Counted from the first letter of the stretch, positions 1 to 9,262 are shown. The stretch is DNA of 64,000 nt from Saccharopolyspora_C sp040643635 (GCF_040643635.1 NZ_JBEYUS010000022.1:16275-80274); one strand, 5' to 3'. The notes: a model not told the origin generated them from the sequence alone. Numbers and translations are program-made.

Positions 1-28
1 TCACCAACCGTTAGGCTGGTGCGCACTG

Positions 29-102
29 GGGGCCGTAGCCCAATTGGCAGAGGCACTAGGTTTAGGTCCTAGCCAGTGCGGGTTCGAGTCCCGCCGGCCT
101 CA
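29..102 (+). tRNA. tRNA with anticodon UAG (tRNA-Leu by the code)
   Basis: A cloverleaf folds by eye. The acceptor stem is 29-35 with 95-101 (one G-T pair), the D arm starts at 38, the anticodon stem is 56-60 with 68-72, and the T arm is 78-94 with loop TTCGAGT. The anticodon loop TTTAGGT places TAG at 63-65, which reads CUA, hence leucine. The variable region (73-77) is only about 5 nt, whereas leucine tRNAs usually have a long variable arm; this is odd but the fold is otherwise complete. After the discriminator A only CC is encoded, so CCA must be completed enzymatically. Confidence 0.9.
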
Positions 103-211
103 CCGTCCGCCGCCCGGCGTCGTCGCATTCCGCGCCCGCACCGTCGAATCGGACGGCCTTCCCCGTGTGCTCCGTCGTGGCCCCGCGCTCGCGGGACGTC
201 GCGCCACGGGG

Positions 212-826
212 TCAGCGGCCGGAGTGGGTGAGCCCTTCGATGGTGAGGGCCTTGCGGCGCTGGTGGACCGTCAGGTAGCGGAGCCCGGACTCCCCGGCGA
301 GGAATTCGCGGCGCGAGCGCTTCGGCAGCCAGAGCAGCACGCCGGGAGCGAGGGGGACGTCGCCGCCTTCGGTGCGCAGCGTTCCCGTTCCGCGCAGCAC
401 GTGGATCAGCACGTCGAGGTCGGGCCCGGCGTGCGCGTCGATCTTCCGGCCCGCGGGCAGCTGGATGACGTTGGAGTCCAGGTCGCGGTCGCGGACCGGC
501 AGCGCCCACACCGCACCCGCCGCGTCGGGATCATCGCCCAGGTCGCCGGTGCCGCCCAGATCGCCGGTGTCGCACAGGATCCGGGGCAGCGGCGTGGAGT
601 GCAGCCTGCCGATGCGCACCCGCCACTCCTGCGGACCCTCGGCCAGGTACTCCCAGCTGAAGCCACCGGGGAAGTCCGCTTCGAACTCGCCGCGCAGGGG
701 CTGCGGATCGTGGTCGTCGACCAGGACGACCGCCGCACCGGGGGCGAGCGCGGCGAAGGCGCCGAAGATCGCGGGGTGCTTCCGCGGCTCCGGCAGCGCG
801 CGGACGTCGAGCTCCTGCTCGGGCAT
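212..826 (-). CDS. DUF2249-cupin fusion protein
   Basis: Predicted 204-residue cytosolic protein. The N-terminal half looks like DUF2249: a DDHDPQPLRGEFE segment followed by a Trp/Gly-rich strand (FSWEYL) and QEWRVRIGR. The C-terminal half is a cupin barrel (LPAGRKIDAHAGPDLDVLIHVLRGTG). The start is taken at 826 because GGGAGG lies just upstream; an in-frame ATG eight codons further upstream at 850 has no such site. DUF2249 proteins are often encoded near nitric-oxide or nitrite-related genes, and the neighbours here (divergent Cys-rich HTH regulator, second cupin) suggest a small stress-responsive module. The molecular function is unknown. Confidence 0.85.
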   Translation of the reverse strand: MPEQELDVRALPEPRKHPAIFGAFAALAPGAAVVLVDDHDPQPLRGEFEADFPGGFSWEYLAEGPQEWRVRIGRLHSTPLPRILCDTGDLGGTGDLGDDPDAAGAVWALPVRDRDLDSNVIQLPAGRKIDAHAGPDLDVLIHVLRGTGTLRTEGGDVPLAPGVLLWLPKRSRREFLAGESGLRYLTVHQRRKALTIEGLTHSGR

Positions 827-848
827 GGGGCCTCCCGGGCCTGTTTCC

Positions 849-863
849 ACAACGATCGGTTGT
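849..863. promoter_or_regulatory. 15-bp palindrome between divergent genes (operator candidate)
   Basis: ACAAC-GATCG-GTTGT is an inverted repeat in the gap between the DUF2249-cupin gene and the divergent HTH regulator. It abuts an AT-rich TATAAA stretch (863-868), unusual in this GC-rich DNA, which could be a -10 element. Placement suggests binding by the adjacent regulator and control of both directions. This is inference from position and symmetry only. Confidence 0.4.
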
Positions 864-946
864 ATAAACTCTACGGCCAGGACCGGCAGCGGAACCAGGG
901 CACCTCACCCGGCCCGCGCTCACGGCCACCACGGGAGGAGATCGTC

Positions 947-1597
947 ATGGGTGGGAACCCGGCCCCGGCACCGTCCGGGCGGCGGCGGGAAGTGCTGGCG
1001 CTGCTGCGGGAGTCCCGCACGACGTGGGACATCACCGCACTCGCCGCACGGCTGCGGGTGCACCCGAACACGGCCCGGTTCCACCTGGACGCACTGGTCG
1101 GCACCGGGCAGGTGGAGCGGGTCGACGCGCGGCGCTCCGGCCCCGGGCGGCCGCCGCTGCTGTTCCGCGCCAAGCCGGGCATGGACCCGGCAGGGCAGCG
1201 CGAGTACCGGCTGCTCGCGGGCATCCTCGTCGACGAGCTCGCGCAGTCCCCGGATCCGGTGCGCAGCGCGGGCGATGCCGGGCGGCGCTGGGGCGCGCGG
1301 CTCGCGGGCGACACCCCGCGGCCCACCCGCCCGGACGCCGTCGAGCACCTGACCGGAGTGCTCGACCGGCTCGGATTCCGGCCCGAGTCGCGTGCGGGAG
1401 GCGCGGAGATCGGGCTGCGGCACTGCCCCTTCCTGGAACTCGCCGAGCAGCAGCGGCAGGTCGTGTGCCAGGTGCACCTCGGGCTCATGCAGGGCGTCGC
1501 GGCGGCGACGGGTTCGCCGGTGACCGTCGATCGGCTCGACGCGTTCGTGGCGCCCGACCTGTGCGTGGCGCACCTCGCCCCCGCGGAGCGGGGGTGA
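947..1597 (+). CDS. HTH transcriptional regulator, possibly iron-sulfur (SufR-like)
   Basis: Predicted 216 residues. Residues about 10-75 form a winged HTH (EVLALLRESRTTWDITALAARL, then HPNTARFHLDALV and a GRPP wing). The C-terminal half has a conserved-looking Cys pattern, RHCPFLEL then VVCQVHLGLM, then DLCVAHL, as in regulators of the SufR type that hold a cluster; three Cys residues (CPF, VCQ, LCV) are visible. Start ATG has a strong GGAGGAG at 934-940. It overlaps the next gene (GTGA). Likely a redox- or NO-responsive regulator of the flanking cupin/DUF2249 genes; the cofactor is inferred, not shown. Confidence 0.8.
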   Translation: MGGNPAPAPSGRRREVLALLRESRTTWDITALAARLRVHPNTARFHLDALVGTGQVERVDARRSGPGRPPLLFRAKPGMDPAGQREYRLLAGILVDELAQSPDPVRSAGDAGRRWGARLAGDTPRPTRPDAVEHLTGVLDRLGFRPESRAGGAEIGLRHCPFLELAEQQRQVVCQVHLGLMQGVAAATGSPVTVDRLDAFVAPDLCVAHLAPAERG

Positions 1598-2016
1598 CCG
1601 CGTGGGCGGTCGCGGCGGCCGTCACCTTCACCTGGATCGGCATGGTGCTCGCGATCTCGTTCGTCGAGGCCCCGCTGAAGTTCCGCGCGCCCGGGGTGAC
1701 GGTGCCGATCGGGCTGGGCATCGGACGGCTGGTGTTCCGCGCGCTCAACGCCGTCGAGCTCGTGCTCGCGCTGGTCCTGCTGAGCTGCCTCGCCGCGCGG
1801 ACGCCGCCGGTCGCGGCCCGGGTCGCGTCGGGGCTCGCCGTGGCGGCGCTGGTGGTGCAACTGCTGCTGGTGCGGCCGGTGCTGGGCCGGCGGACGCGGG
1901 CCGTGCTCGCCGGGCAGGAGCCACCGCGCTCGCACGCCCACCTCGCCTACGTCGCGCTGGAGGTCGGCAAGCTGATCGCGCTGCTGACCGGCGGCGTCCT
2001 GCTGCTCACGTCCTGA
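1594..2016 (+). CDS. small integral membrane protein, four TM helices
   Basis: Predicted 140 residues with four hydrophobic helices (about 5-25, 45-75, 82-98, 118-138). The first loop is FVEAPLKFRAPGVTVPIGLGIGRLVF; a His residue sits in SHAHLAY before the last helix. The GTG start overlaps the upstream regulator's TGA, so the two are translationally coupled. Similar small membrane proteins occur next to cupin and HTH genes in actinobacteria, but no function is established to my knowledge. Confidence 0.75.
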   Translation: MTAWAVAAAVTFTWIGMVLAISFVEAPLKFRAPGVTVPIGLGIGRLVFRALNAVELVLALVLLSCLAARTPPVAARVASGLAVAALVVQLLLVRPVLGRRTRAVLAGQEPPRSHAHLAYVALEVGKLIALLTGGVLLLTS

Positions 2017-2027
2017 AGGGGAGACCG

Positions 2028-2348
2028 TTGGCCACGACCCCGCTCACCGAACTCGCCGCCGCCCGGCGCTCCCGCGCGGGACGGGCCGCGAGCACCGTCC
2101 ACGGCGGGTCGGGGCACGCGTTGCGGCAGGTGCTGCTCGCGCTCACCGCGGGCAGCGCGCTCGCCGACCACGAAAGCCCCGGCGAAGCGACGTTGCAGGT
2201 GCTCCGGGGTTCGGTCCGGGTCACCACCGGATCCGATCGCGTCGCCGCGACGGAAGGCGATCACCTCGCCCTGCCGCGCGAACGGCACGGCCTGACCGCG
2301 GTCGGCGACGCCGTGGTCCTGCCGACCGTCGTCGCGCCCACCTCGTGA
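2028..2348 (+). CDS. single-domain cupin protein
   Basis: Predicted 106 residues. One cupin barrel is visible: LADHESPGEATLQVLRGSVRVT, then GDHLALPRERHGLTAVGDAVVLPTV, matching the two cupin motifs with possible metal-binding His and Glu residues (H in LADHES, E in GEAT, H in ERHGL). The start is TTG at 2028, preceded by AAGGGGA (2016-2022), 11 nt after the membrane-protein stop, so it is the third gene of the operon begun at 947. Substrate unknown; it may share a ligand with the divergent cupin. Confidence 0.75.
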   Translation: MATTPLTELAAARRSRAGRAASTVHGGSGHALRQVLLALTAGSALADHESPGEATLQVLRGSVRVTTGSDRVAATEGDHLALPRERHGLTAVGDAVVLPTVVAPTS

Positions 2349-2352
2349 CGCG

Positions 2353-2368
2353 GCCGGTCGTTACCGGC
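2353..2368. terminator. short hairpin between convergent genes
   Basis: GCCGGT-CGTT-ACCGGC, a perfect 6-bp stem with a 4-nt loop, sits in the 12-bp gap between two convergent stop codons and covers the stop of the response regulator. No T tract follows. Possible bidirectional terminator. Confidence 0.4.
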
Positions 2369-2993
2369 GGATGAGGCCGCGGTCGACGGCCACGGCCACC
2401 GCCGCCGTGCGGGAGTCCACGCCGAGCTTGCCGTAGATGTGCACCAGGTGGGATTTCACCGTGGCCTGGCTGAGGAACAGCCGCTTGCTGATCGCCTGGT
2501 TCGACAGGCCGTCCGCGACGAGCTCCAGCACCTCCGTCTCGCGGCGGCTCAGCGCGGTGCCGGGCGTGCGCATCCGGTCCATCAGGCGGTGCGCGATGGT
2601 CGGCGCCAGCGCGGACTGGCCCGCGGCGGCGGTGCGCACGGCCGCGGCCAGCTCCTCGGGAGGCGCGTCCTTGAGCAGATAGCCGGTGGCCCCGGCCTCG
2701 ACCGCGGCGAGGATGTCGGCATCGGTGTCGTAGGTGGTCAGCACCAGCACGCGGGGCGCGTCCGGCAGCGCCGTGATGGCGGCGGTCGCGTCCGAGCCGT
2801 GCATGCCCGCGCCGAACCGGAGGTCCATCAGCACCACGTCGACCTGTTCGGTGGTGGCGAGCCGGACGGCGCGCGCGGCGTCGGCGGCCTCGGCGACCAC
2901 CTCGAAGTCCGGTTCGGTGTCGAGCACGGCGCGCAGGCCGGTGCGCACCACCGGGTGATCGTCGGCCAGCAGCAACCGGATGGTCCCGCTCAT
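2361..2993 (-). CDS. NarL/FixJ-family response regulator
   Basis: Predicted 210 residues. N-terminal receiver domain: acidic pair in LLLADDHPVV, phospho-acceptor Asp in VVLMDLRFG, Thr in LVLTTYDTD, Lys in YLLKDAPP. C-terminal LuxR-type HTH: LSRRETEVLELVADGLSNQ then QATVKSHLVHIYGKLGV. Its ATG overlaps the stop of the histidine kinase (ATGA), so it is the second gene of a kinase-regulator operon. The divergent ABC exporter genes starting at 4375 are the likely target, as in many FtsX/MacB systems, but no binding site was identified. Confidence 0.93.
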   Translation of the reverse strand: MSGTIRLLLADDHPVVRTGLRAVLDTEPDFEVVAEAADAARAVRLATTEQVDVVLMDLRFGAGMHGSDATAAITALPDAPRVLVLTTYDTDADILAAVEAGATGYLLKDAPPEELAAAVRTAAAGQSALAPTIAHRLMDRMRTPGTALSRRETEVLELVADGLSNQAISKRLFLSQATVKSHLVHIYGKLGVDSRTAAVAVAVDRGLIRR

Positions 2994-4195
2994 CACGCCT
3001 CCCCTTCCGCCGCCGGCCTGCGCGGGAAGCTCACCGCGAGCGCGGTGCCCTGCCCGGGCGCGGACTCCACGCTCACCGTGCCGCCGAGCGCCCGGGCCCG
3101 CGCCCGCATCGCGGCCAGCCCGAAGCCGCCGTCGACGCGCGCGGCGCCGGACTCCGCCGCCGGGTCGAACCCGATCCCGTCGTCCACCAGGTCGAGCGCG
3201 ACGCGGGTGTCCATGTAGGTCAGCGTCATCTCCGCCGCCTCGGCCCGCGCGTGCCGGACGGTGTTGGCCAGCGCGGACTGCGCGATCCGCAGCAGCGCCA
3301 CCTCGAACGGGGTGGGGATCGCGGCCGGTTCGCCGTCCAGGTGGAACCGGACGGCGGTCTCGGCGTGCGCCGAGGTGGTCGCGCACAACCGCTCCAGCGC
3401 CGCCGGGAGCGAGCCGCCTTCCAGGTCGGGCGGGGTCAGGGCGTGCACGAAGCGCCGGGCCTCCGCCAAGTTGTCCTGCGCCTCCCCGCGCGCCCGCAGC
3501 ACGTGGTCCGCGGCCAGTTCCGGCTGGTCGGGCAGGGCCCGTTCGGCGGCGCGCAGCAGCAGCTGGATGCTGGAGAGGCCTTGCGCGAGGGTGTCGTGGA
3601 TCTCCTTGGCCAGTCGCTCCCGTTCCGCGAGCACCCCCGCGGAGCGCTCGGCCGCGGCGAGGTCGTGGCGAGCCGCGGTGAGCTCCTCGATCAGCTCGCG
3701 GCGCTGCTCGCTCTCCCGGTACAGGGCCTGGTAGCCGAGCACGACGGCCACCGCGACGGCCGCGCCGAGCGCGGGGCCGAGCGCCGCCGCCGGGGTGAAA
3801 CCGCCCTGGTGCCAGGCGAAACCGGCGATCGCGAACACCGTGGTGAGCAGGACGACCGGCAGCCCCGACCGATCCGGCAGCAGGTGCAGCTGCAGGAAGA
3901 ACAGCGGGAACGCCACCCACACGCCGTCCGGGGTGAGCCACAGCAGCACCAGCCACACCGCGCCGAGCAGGCCCAGCCACACCGCCGCGGCCCACTTCGA
4001 CCGGCTCACCCTGGGCAGCAGCGGCCCCGCGGCGTACACGGCGGCCAGCGCGGTGGCGGCGGCGATCACCCCGCCGGGGCGCGGCAGGTCGTTGGTGACG
4101 GCGTGCACGGCGGCCAGCACGAGCAGGCCCGCCATCAGCAGGTGCAGGCACAGGCGCAACGCGCGCAGCGGTCGGGTGAGCGTCAGCGGATCCAC
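2993..4195 (-). CDS. sensor histidine kinase (HisKA_3 type)
   Basis: Predicted 400 residues. The N-terminal 150 residues contain five or six hydrophobic helices with short loops, so the sensor is intramembrane rather than extracellular. A coiled segment (ESEQRRELIEELTAARHDL) precedes the dimerization/phosphorylation helix ERERLAKEIHDTLAQGLSS with the phospho-His in EIHD. The HATPase domain shows QSALANTVRHA (N box), VDDGIGFDP (G1) and GGFGLAAMRARA. It partners the response regulator at 2361 and lies divergent to an ABC exporter; an envelope-stress or antibiotic-sensing role is inference. Confidence 0.93.
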   Translation of the reverse strand: MDPLTLTRPLRALRLCLHLLMAGLLVLAAVHAVTNDLPRPGGVIAAATALAAVYAAGPLLPRVSRSKWAAAVWLGLLGAVWLVLLWLTPDGVWVAFPLFFLQLHLLPDRSGLPVVLLTTVFAIAGFAWHQGGFTPAAALGPALGAAVAVAVVLGYQALYRESEQRRELIEELTAARHDLAAAERSAGVLAERERLAKEIHDTLAQGLSSIQLLLRAAERALPDQPELAADHVLRARGEAQDNLAEARRFVHALTPPDLEGGSLPAALERLCATTSAHAETAVRFHLDGEPAAIPTPFEVALLRIAQSALANTVRHARAEAAEMTLTYMDTRVALDLVDDGIGFDPAAESGAARVDGGFGLAAMRARARALGGTVSVESAPGQGTALAVSFPRRPAAEGEA

Positions 4196-4374
4196 GGTTG
4201 TTCCAGAGTACGTCCTGGTCAGGGCGGTGCATCGATCGAAAGGTTGATTCGCGGCCGCACCCTTCGACGCCGCGGAGCCGACCGCGGGCGCGATGTTCCG
4301 GAGCGCTCCTCGGACGAGTGTCGGTGCCGTGCCGGGGAGGACCCCGGCGGAACGTGAGAGAAAGGCACTCGGCC

Positions 4375-5445
4375 GTGTTCGTCGCCACCAGAGACCTCCG
4401 GTTCGCGAAGGGGCGGTTCGCCCTGATGGGGACCGTCATCGTCCTGATGACCCTGCTCGTCGGCTTGCTGTCCGGCCTGACCGCGGGCCTGGGCCGGGAG
4501 AGCACCTCGGCCATCACCGACCTGCCCGCCGACCACGTGGTGTTCGCCGCGCCGCGGGAGGGCCAGGAACCGACGTTCACCGAGTCCGAAGTGGACCGGC
4601 AGCAGTGGCTGCGGTGGCGCGAGGTCCCCGGCGTGCACGGCGCGGACCCGCTGGGCATCGCCACCGCCAAGGTGCGGTCCGGCACGACCAGCACGGCGCT
4701 GGCCACCTTCGGCGTCGAGCCCGGTTCCGCGCTGGTGCCCGGGGGCGGCGACGTCGGTCCCGGCGCGGTCGTGCTCTCCGAAGGGGCCGCCGAGGACCTC
4801 GACGCCGGCGCGGGCGATTCCATCACCGTGTCGGGGCAGGCGATGCGGGTGAGCGCCGTGTCCGGCGACGCCTCCTACAGCCACAACCCGGTCGTGTGGA
4901 CGAGCCTCGCCGACTGGCAGCGGCTGTCGCCCGGCACCGAGCGGCAGGCGACCGTGATCGCGCTCGACAGCGACGACGACGCCGACCTCGCGGCCGCCGA
5001 CGCGCGGCTGGGCACCAGCACCGCAACCACCTCCGGCGCCCTGTCGGCGATCGGCTCGTACAGCTCGGAGAACGGGTCGCTGCAACTGATGCGAGCGTTC
5101 CTGTTCGCGATCTCCGCGCTGGTCATCGGCGCCTTCTTCACGGTGTGGACCATCCAGCGCAGCGGGGACATCGCGGTGCTCAAGGCGCTCGGCGCCACCA
5201 CCCGCTACCTGCTGCGCGACGCGCTCGGGCAGGCCGTGGTGCTGCTCGTCGGCGGTACCGCCCTCGGCACCGGCCTCGCCGCCGCGATCGGCGCGGTCGC
5301 CGTGGGCACCGTCCCGTTCGTGCTGGAAGTCGGCACGGTGCTGCTGCCCGCCGCCGTGATGGTCGTGCTCGGCGCGCTCGGCGCGGCGCTGGCGGTCCGG
5401 CGCATCACGGCGGTCGATCCGCTGACCGCCCTGTCCACCCGTTGA
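4375..5445 (+). CDS. ABC transporter permease, FtsX/MacB type
   Basis: Predicted 356 residues. One N-terminal TM helix (about 18-40, GTVIVLMTLLVGLLSGL), an extracytoplasmic domain of about 200 residues, then three TM helices (about 240-262, 282-310, 318-340), the usual FtsX arrangement. The cytoplasmic loop QRSGDIAVLKALGATTRYL is the typical contact to the ATPase. GTG at 4375 is preceded by AGAGAAAGG. The ATPase follows after a repeat-rich gap of 139 bp. Such half-size pairs export lipids, peptides or antibiotics or act as mechanotransducers; substrate unknown. Confidence 0.9.
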   Translation: MFVATRDLRFAKGRFALMGTVIVLMTLLVGLLSGLTAGLGRESTSAITDLPADHVVFAAPREGQEPTFTESEVDRQQWLRWREVPGVHGADPLGIATAKVRSGTTSTALATFGVEPGSALVPGGGDVGPGAVVLSEGAAEDLDAGAGDSITVSGQAMRVSAVSGDASYSHNPVVWTSLADWQRLSPGTERQATVIALDSDDDADLAAADARLGTSTATTSGALSAIGSYSSENGSLQLMRAFLFAISALVIGAFFTVWTIQRSGDIAVLKALGATTRYLLRDALGQAVVLLVGGTALGTGLAAAIGAVAVGTVPFVLEVGTVLLPAAVMVVLGALGAALAVRRITAVDPLTALSTR

Positions 5446-5566
5446 CCGCTGCCCCCTCGTCGACCGCTGCCCACCCGTTGATCGGCCTGCCCGCCCGCTG
5501 ATCACCCCGTTGGCCCGCCGACCGCTCTGCCCACCCGCTGATCAGCCCGGCCATCCGCTGATCGAT
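5430..5566 (+). repeat. degenerate tandem repeats of a stop-codon context
   Basis: The last codons of the permease (CCACCCGTTGA) are followed by imperfect copies of the same string: CCCACCCGTTGATC, CCGCCCGCTGATC, CCACCCGCTGATC, CCATCCGCTGATC, with intervening CGACCGCTGCC-type units, up to about 5566. Spacing is roughly 20-45 bp. They carry in-frame-looking TGA triplets and are not coding. Origin by slippage or recombination at the gene end is inference. Confidence 0.6.
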
Positions 5567-5584
5567 TCGAACCTGGAGCCAGTC

Positions 5585-6265
5585 ATGAGCTTGCAGTTGC
5601 GCGACATCACCCTCACCTACCCCGACGGCGATTCCCGGCTCACCGCCGTCGACCGGGCGAACCTGGACGTGCCCGCCGGTTCGGTGACGGCCGTGATCGG
5701 CCCGTCCGGTTCCGGCAAGTCCAGCCTGCTCGCCGTCGCCGCCGCGCTGGTCACCCCCGACTCCGGCCGGGTCGTCGTGGACGGCACCACCCTCACCGGC
5801 CTGAACCGGGCGCAGCTGACGGCGGTGCGGCGGGAGAAGATCGGCATCGTCTTCCAGCAGCCGAACCTGATCGCCTCGCTGACCGCCGCCGAGCAGGTGC
5901 AGGTCATGGCGCACCTCGACGGTCGCCCGGCGCGCGCCGCGCGGGACCGCGCGGTGGAACTGCTGGACTCGGTGGGCCTGGCGAAGGAGAAGGACCGCAG
6001 GCCGCACCAGCTCTCCGGCGGGCAGCGGCAGCGCGTCAACATCGCCCGCGCGCTCATGAACGACCCGGCGGTGCTGCTCGTCGACGAGCCGACCAGCGCG
6101 CTCGACCACGAACGCGGCGCCGCCGTGCTCGACCTGATCACCACGCTGACCCACCGCCGCGCCACTGCGACCGTGCTGGTGACCCACGACACCACCCACC
6201 TCGGCGAGGTGGACCGGGTCGCCGAGGTCGTCGACGGCCGGGTCCGCGTGCCCGCGGCGGGCTAG
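5585..6265 (+). CDS. ABC transporter ATP-binding protein (MacB/LolD-like)
   Basis: Predicted 226 residues. Walker A GPSGSGKSS (about residues 39-47), Q-loop FQQPNL, signature LSGGQRQRV, Walker B VLLVDEPTSAL, D-loop ALDH, and switch His in LVTHDTTH. This is the partner of the permease ending at 5445. ATG follows GGAGCC in the preceding 12 bases. Members of this family dimerize and power FtsX-type permeases, coupling ATP hydrolysis to export or extraction from the membrane. Confidence 0.93.
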   Translation: MSLQLRDITLTYPDGDSRLTAVDRANLDVPAGSVTAVIGPSGSGKSSLLAVAAALVTPDSGRVVVDGTTLTGLNRAQLTAVRREKIGIVFQQPNLIASLTAAEQVQVMAHLDGRPARAARDRAVELLDSVGLAKEKDRRPHQLSGGQRQRVNIARALMNDPAVLLVDEPTSALDHERGAAVLDLITTLTHRRATATVLVTHDTTHLGEVDRVAEVVDGRVRVPAAG

Positions 6266-6378
6266 CCGGGACGCGATCCGGCCGCGGTGGTCGACGCGGT
6301 CCTCGGCCTGGAGCGCCGGTTCCCGTCGATCCACCGCACCCGGCCCGCGCCGATCGGCGCTGAGCCCCGCGGTCCTGG

Positions 6379-6425
6379 GTGAACGGACCGTTCGTCCGAT
6401 CCCGTTGGGCGAACGGTCCGTTCAC
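6379..6425. repeat. 47-bp nested palindrome, single copy
   Basis: Left arm GTGAACGGACCGTTCG and right arm CGAACGGTCCGTTCAC are perfect inverted repeats (16 bp, extendable to 19 with a G-T pair) around a 9-nt centre. Each arm is itself a 13-bp palindrome, GAACGG-W-CCGTTC. It lies 114 bp after the ABC ATPase, in the 433-bp gap before lysS. Nothing else with coding support is seen in that gap. First of 16 copies in the window. Confidence 0.9.
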
Positions 6426-6686
6426 CTGGGCCGTGGCGGGCGGACGCGCCGCCGAGACGAGGTCCGCATCGCTCCGCCGGACCGACCGGCGGAGCGGTAC
6501 CTGCGGGAGGGCACTTCCGCGGTGCTCAGCACGACCGAGGCGCTGCACGATGCGCCGGCCCCGAGCCGTTCCGCTGATCACCGGGACCACCGCGACCCGC
6601 GACCGGTGCGACCGCGCGGTGCTCGGCGCCGGGTCCCCGCGCTGCGCCGCGAGCTGAGCCCCCGGGAGGCAGGTGAGCTGGGCCGA

Positions 6687-6692
6687 TACCAT
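6687..6692 (+). promoter_or_regulatory. -10 element of leaderless lysS
   Basis: TACCAT matches TANNNT and ends 6 nt before the GTG start at 6699. No Shine-Dalgarno sequence is seen near the GTG. This spacing is that of actinobacterial leaderless mRNAs whose first nucleotide is the start codon. No clear -35 is visible. Confidence 0.55.
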
Positions 6693-6698
6693 GTCCGG

Positions 6699-8198
<1,500 letters not shown>

Positions 8199-8214
8199 TC
8201 CCGGTGGCTCGTGG

Positions 8215-8244
8215 CGGGGCGGTGCGCGTGGTCGCACCGCCCCG
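8215..8244. terminator. bidirectional terminator hairpin
   Basis: CGGGGCGGTGCG (8215-8226) and CGCACCGCCCCG (8233-8244) form a perfect 12-bp stem with a 6-nt loop between the convergent lysS and DUF218 genes. No U tract, as is common in actinobacteria. Confidence 0.7.
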
Positions 8245-8253
8245 TTCCGCGTT

Positions 8254-9249
8254 TCAGAGCGCGGGGAGCACGGTGCCGAGGACCATCAGCCCGCACAGGC
8301 CGAAGTTCACCACCCGGTGGTCCAGGAAGATCGCCACGAATTCGCGGATCGTCGCGCTCGGCCAGAAGTAGCGCGCCGTCGGCGATCCGATGACCTGCGC
8401 GTTCACCCGTTCCTTCCGGGCGATGCGGGCGGCCCGCATCACGTGGAAGTTGTTCGTGACGACGAGGGCGCGGTGCTGCTGCCGGTGTTCGCGCATGATG
8501 ACCGCGCTGAACCGCAGGTTCTCCTCGGTGCTGCGCGACCGGTCCTCGACCAGCACGCGGTCCGGCGGGGCACCGCGGGCAAGGAGGTGGTCGGCCATGG
8601 CGCGCGCCTCCGGAACGTCCTCACCGGGGCCCTGCCCACCGGAGGTGACCAGCACCGGGTCGCGGCCCTTCGCCCGCTGCTCCTCGAACACGGCGAGCCC
8701 CTTGTCCAGCCTGCTCGCCAGCAGCGGCGGCACCCGCGATCCGATCAGCCCCGAACCGAGCACCACGATGAAGTCGGTCTCGCGACGGTGCGGGAACGCG
8801 GCGTAGACGAGGGAGTACAGCAGGAAGCACGCGAACAGCACCGAGACGTAGCCGATGACCCGGCCCGCGGCGTCCAGCGCCACCTCCAGCGGCGTCCACC
8901 CGGTGGTGCCCGCCACGCCGCGCAGCACCACGAACGCGATGATCCCGATCCCGGCGGCCAGCGACAGTACGTTCGCGAACCGCCTGCCTTCGCGCCGCAG
9001 CATCGTGATCCCGTTCAGGACGAGGAACACCGCCAGCGCCAAGGTGGTCAGCGGGATCAGCAGGCCCAGCACGACCACCACCACCGCCGCCGCGGGCTGC
9101 GAGTACGTCGCCAGCCACAGCAGCAGGCCGCCGACCAGGAACAGGCAGGCGAGGAACAGGTAGACGCCGTTGCGGACCAGTCGCCGTTCGTAGGCGAAAC
9201 CGATTCCGAAGATCACGAACAGGACGGCGGCGGGGATCAGGAACAGCAC
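8254..9249 (-). CDS. YdcF/SanA-like DUF218 membrane protein
   Basis: Predicted 331 residues. The first 150 or so residues contain about five TM helices (for example VLFLIPAAVLFVIFGIGFAY and VVVVVLGLLIPLTTLALAVF). The C-terminal part is a DUF218 domain: FIVVLGSGL, VLVTSGGQGPGED, VEDRSRSTEENLRFSA and VTNNFHVMRAARIA, the usual conserved strand-loop motifs of this Rossmann-like family linked to cell-envelope functions. The GTG start is 7 nt after a TAGGCT element, consistent with a leaderless transcript. The biochemical role of DUF218 proteins of this multi-TM type is unsettled. Confidence 0.88.
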   Translation of the reverse strand: MLFLIPAAVLFVIFGIGFAYERRLVRNGVYLFLACLFLVGGLLLWLATYSQPAAAVVVVVLGLLIPLTTLALAVFLVLNGITMLRREGRRFANVLSLAAGIGIIAFVVLRGVAGTTGWTPLEVALDAAGRVIGYVSVLFACFLLYSLVYAAFPHRRETDFIVVLGSGLIGSRVPPLLASRLDKGLAVFEEQRAKGRDPVLVTSGGQGPGEDVPEARAMADHLLARGAPPDRVLVEDRSRSTEENLRFSAVIMREHRQQHRALVVTNNFHVMRAARIARKERVNAQVIGSPTARYFWPSATIREFVAIFLDHRVVNFGLCGLMVLGTVLPAL

Positions 9250-9256
9250 GCGGCGC

Positions 9257-9262
9257 AGCCTA
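9257..9262 (-). promoter_or_regulatory. -10 element of leaderless DUF218 gene
   Basis: On the minus strand TAGGCT precedes the GTG start at 9249 by 7 nt, with no Shine-Dalgarno sequence in between. Fits the TANNNT leaderless pattern seen repeatedly in this window. Confidence 0.5.

Noticed and set aside
1..20. Hairpin before the tRNA (ACCAACC/GGCTGGT)
   Set aside because: Stem has a mismatch and the upstream context is outside the window, so terminator status cannot be judged.
2994..4826. Very long minus-strand frame extending the response regulator upstream
   Set aside because: It is the same frame continuing through the histidine kinase and into the divergent permease gene; the receiver domain begins exactly at the ATG at 2993.
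6379..6425. Insertion sequence or MITE with terminal inverted repeats
   Set aside because: No transposase is linked, no target-site duplication was seen at the ends, and the repeat is fully palindromic rather than having inner non-repeat DNA. A MITE-like origin is not excluded but cannot be claimed.
6405..6698. N-terminal extension of lysS
   Set aside because: It would start inside the 47-bp palindrome and precede the -10 element; the LysRS fold starts after the GTG at 6699.
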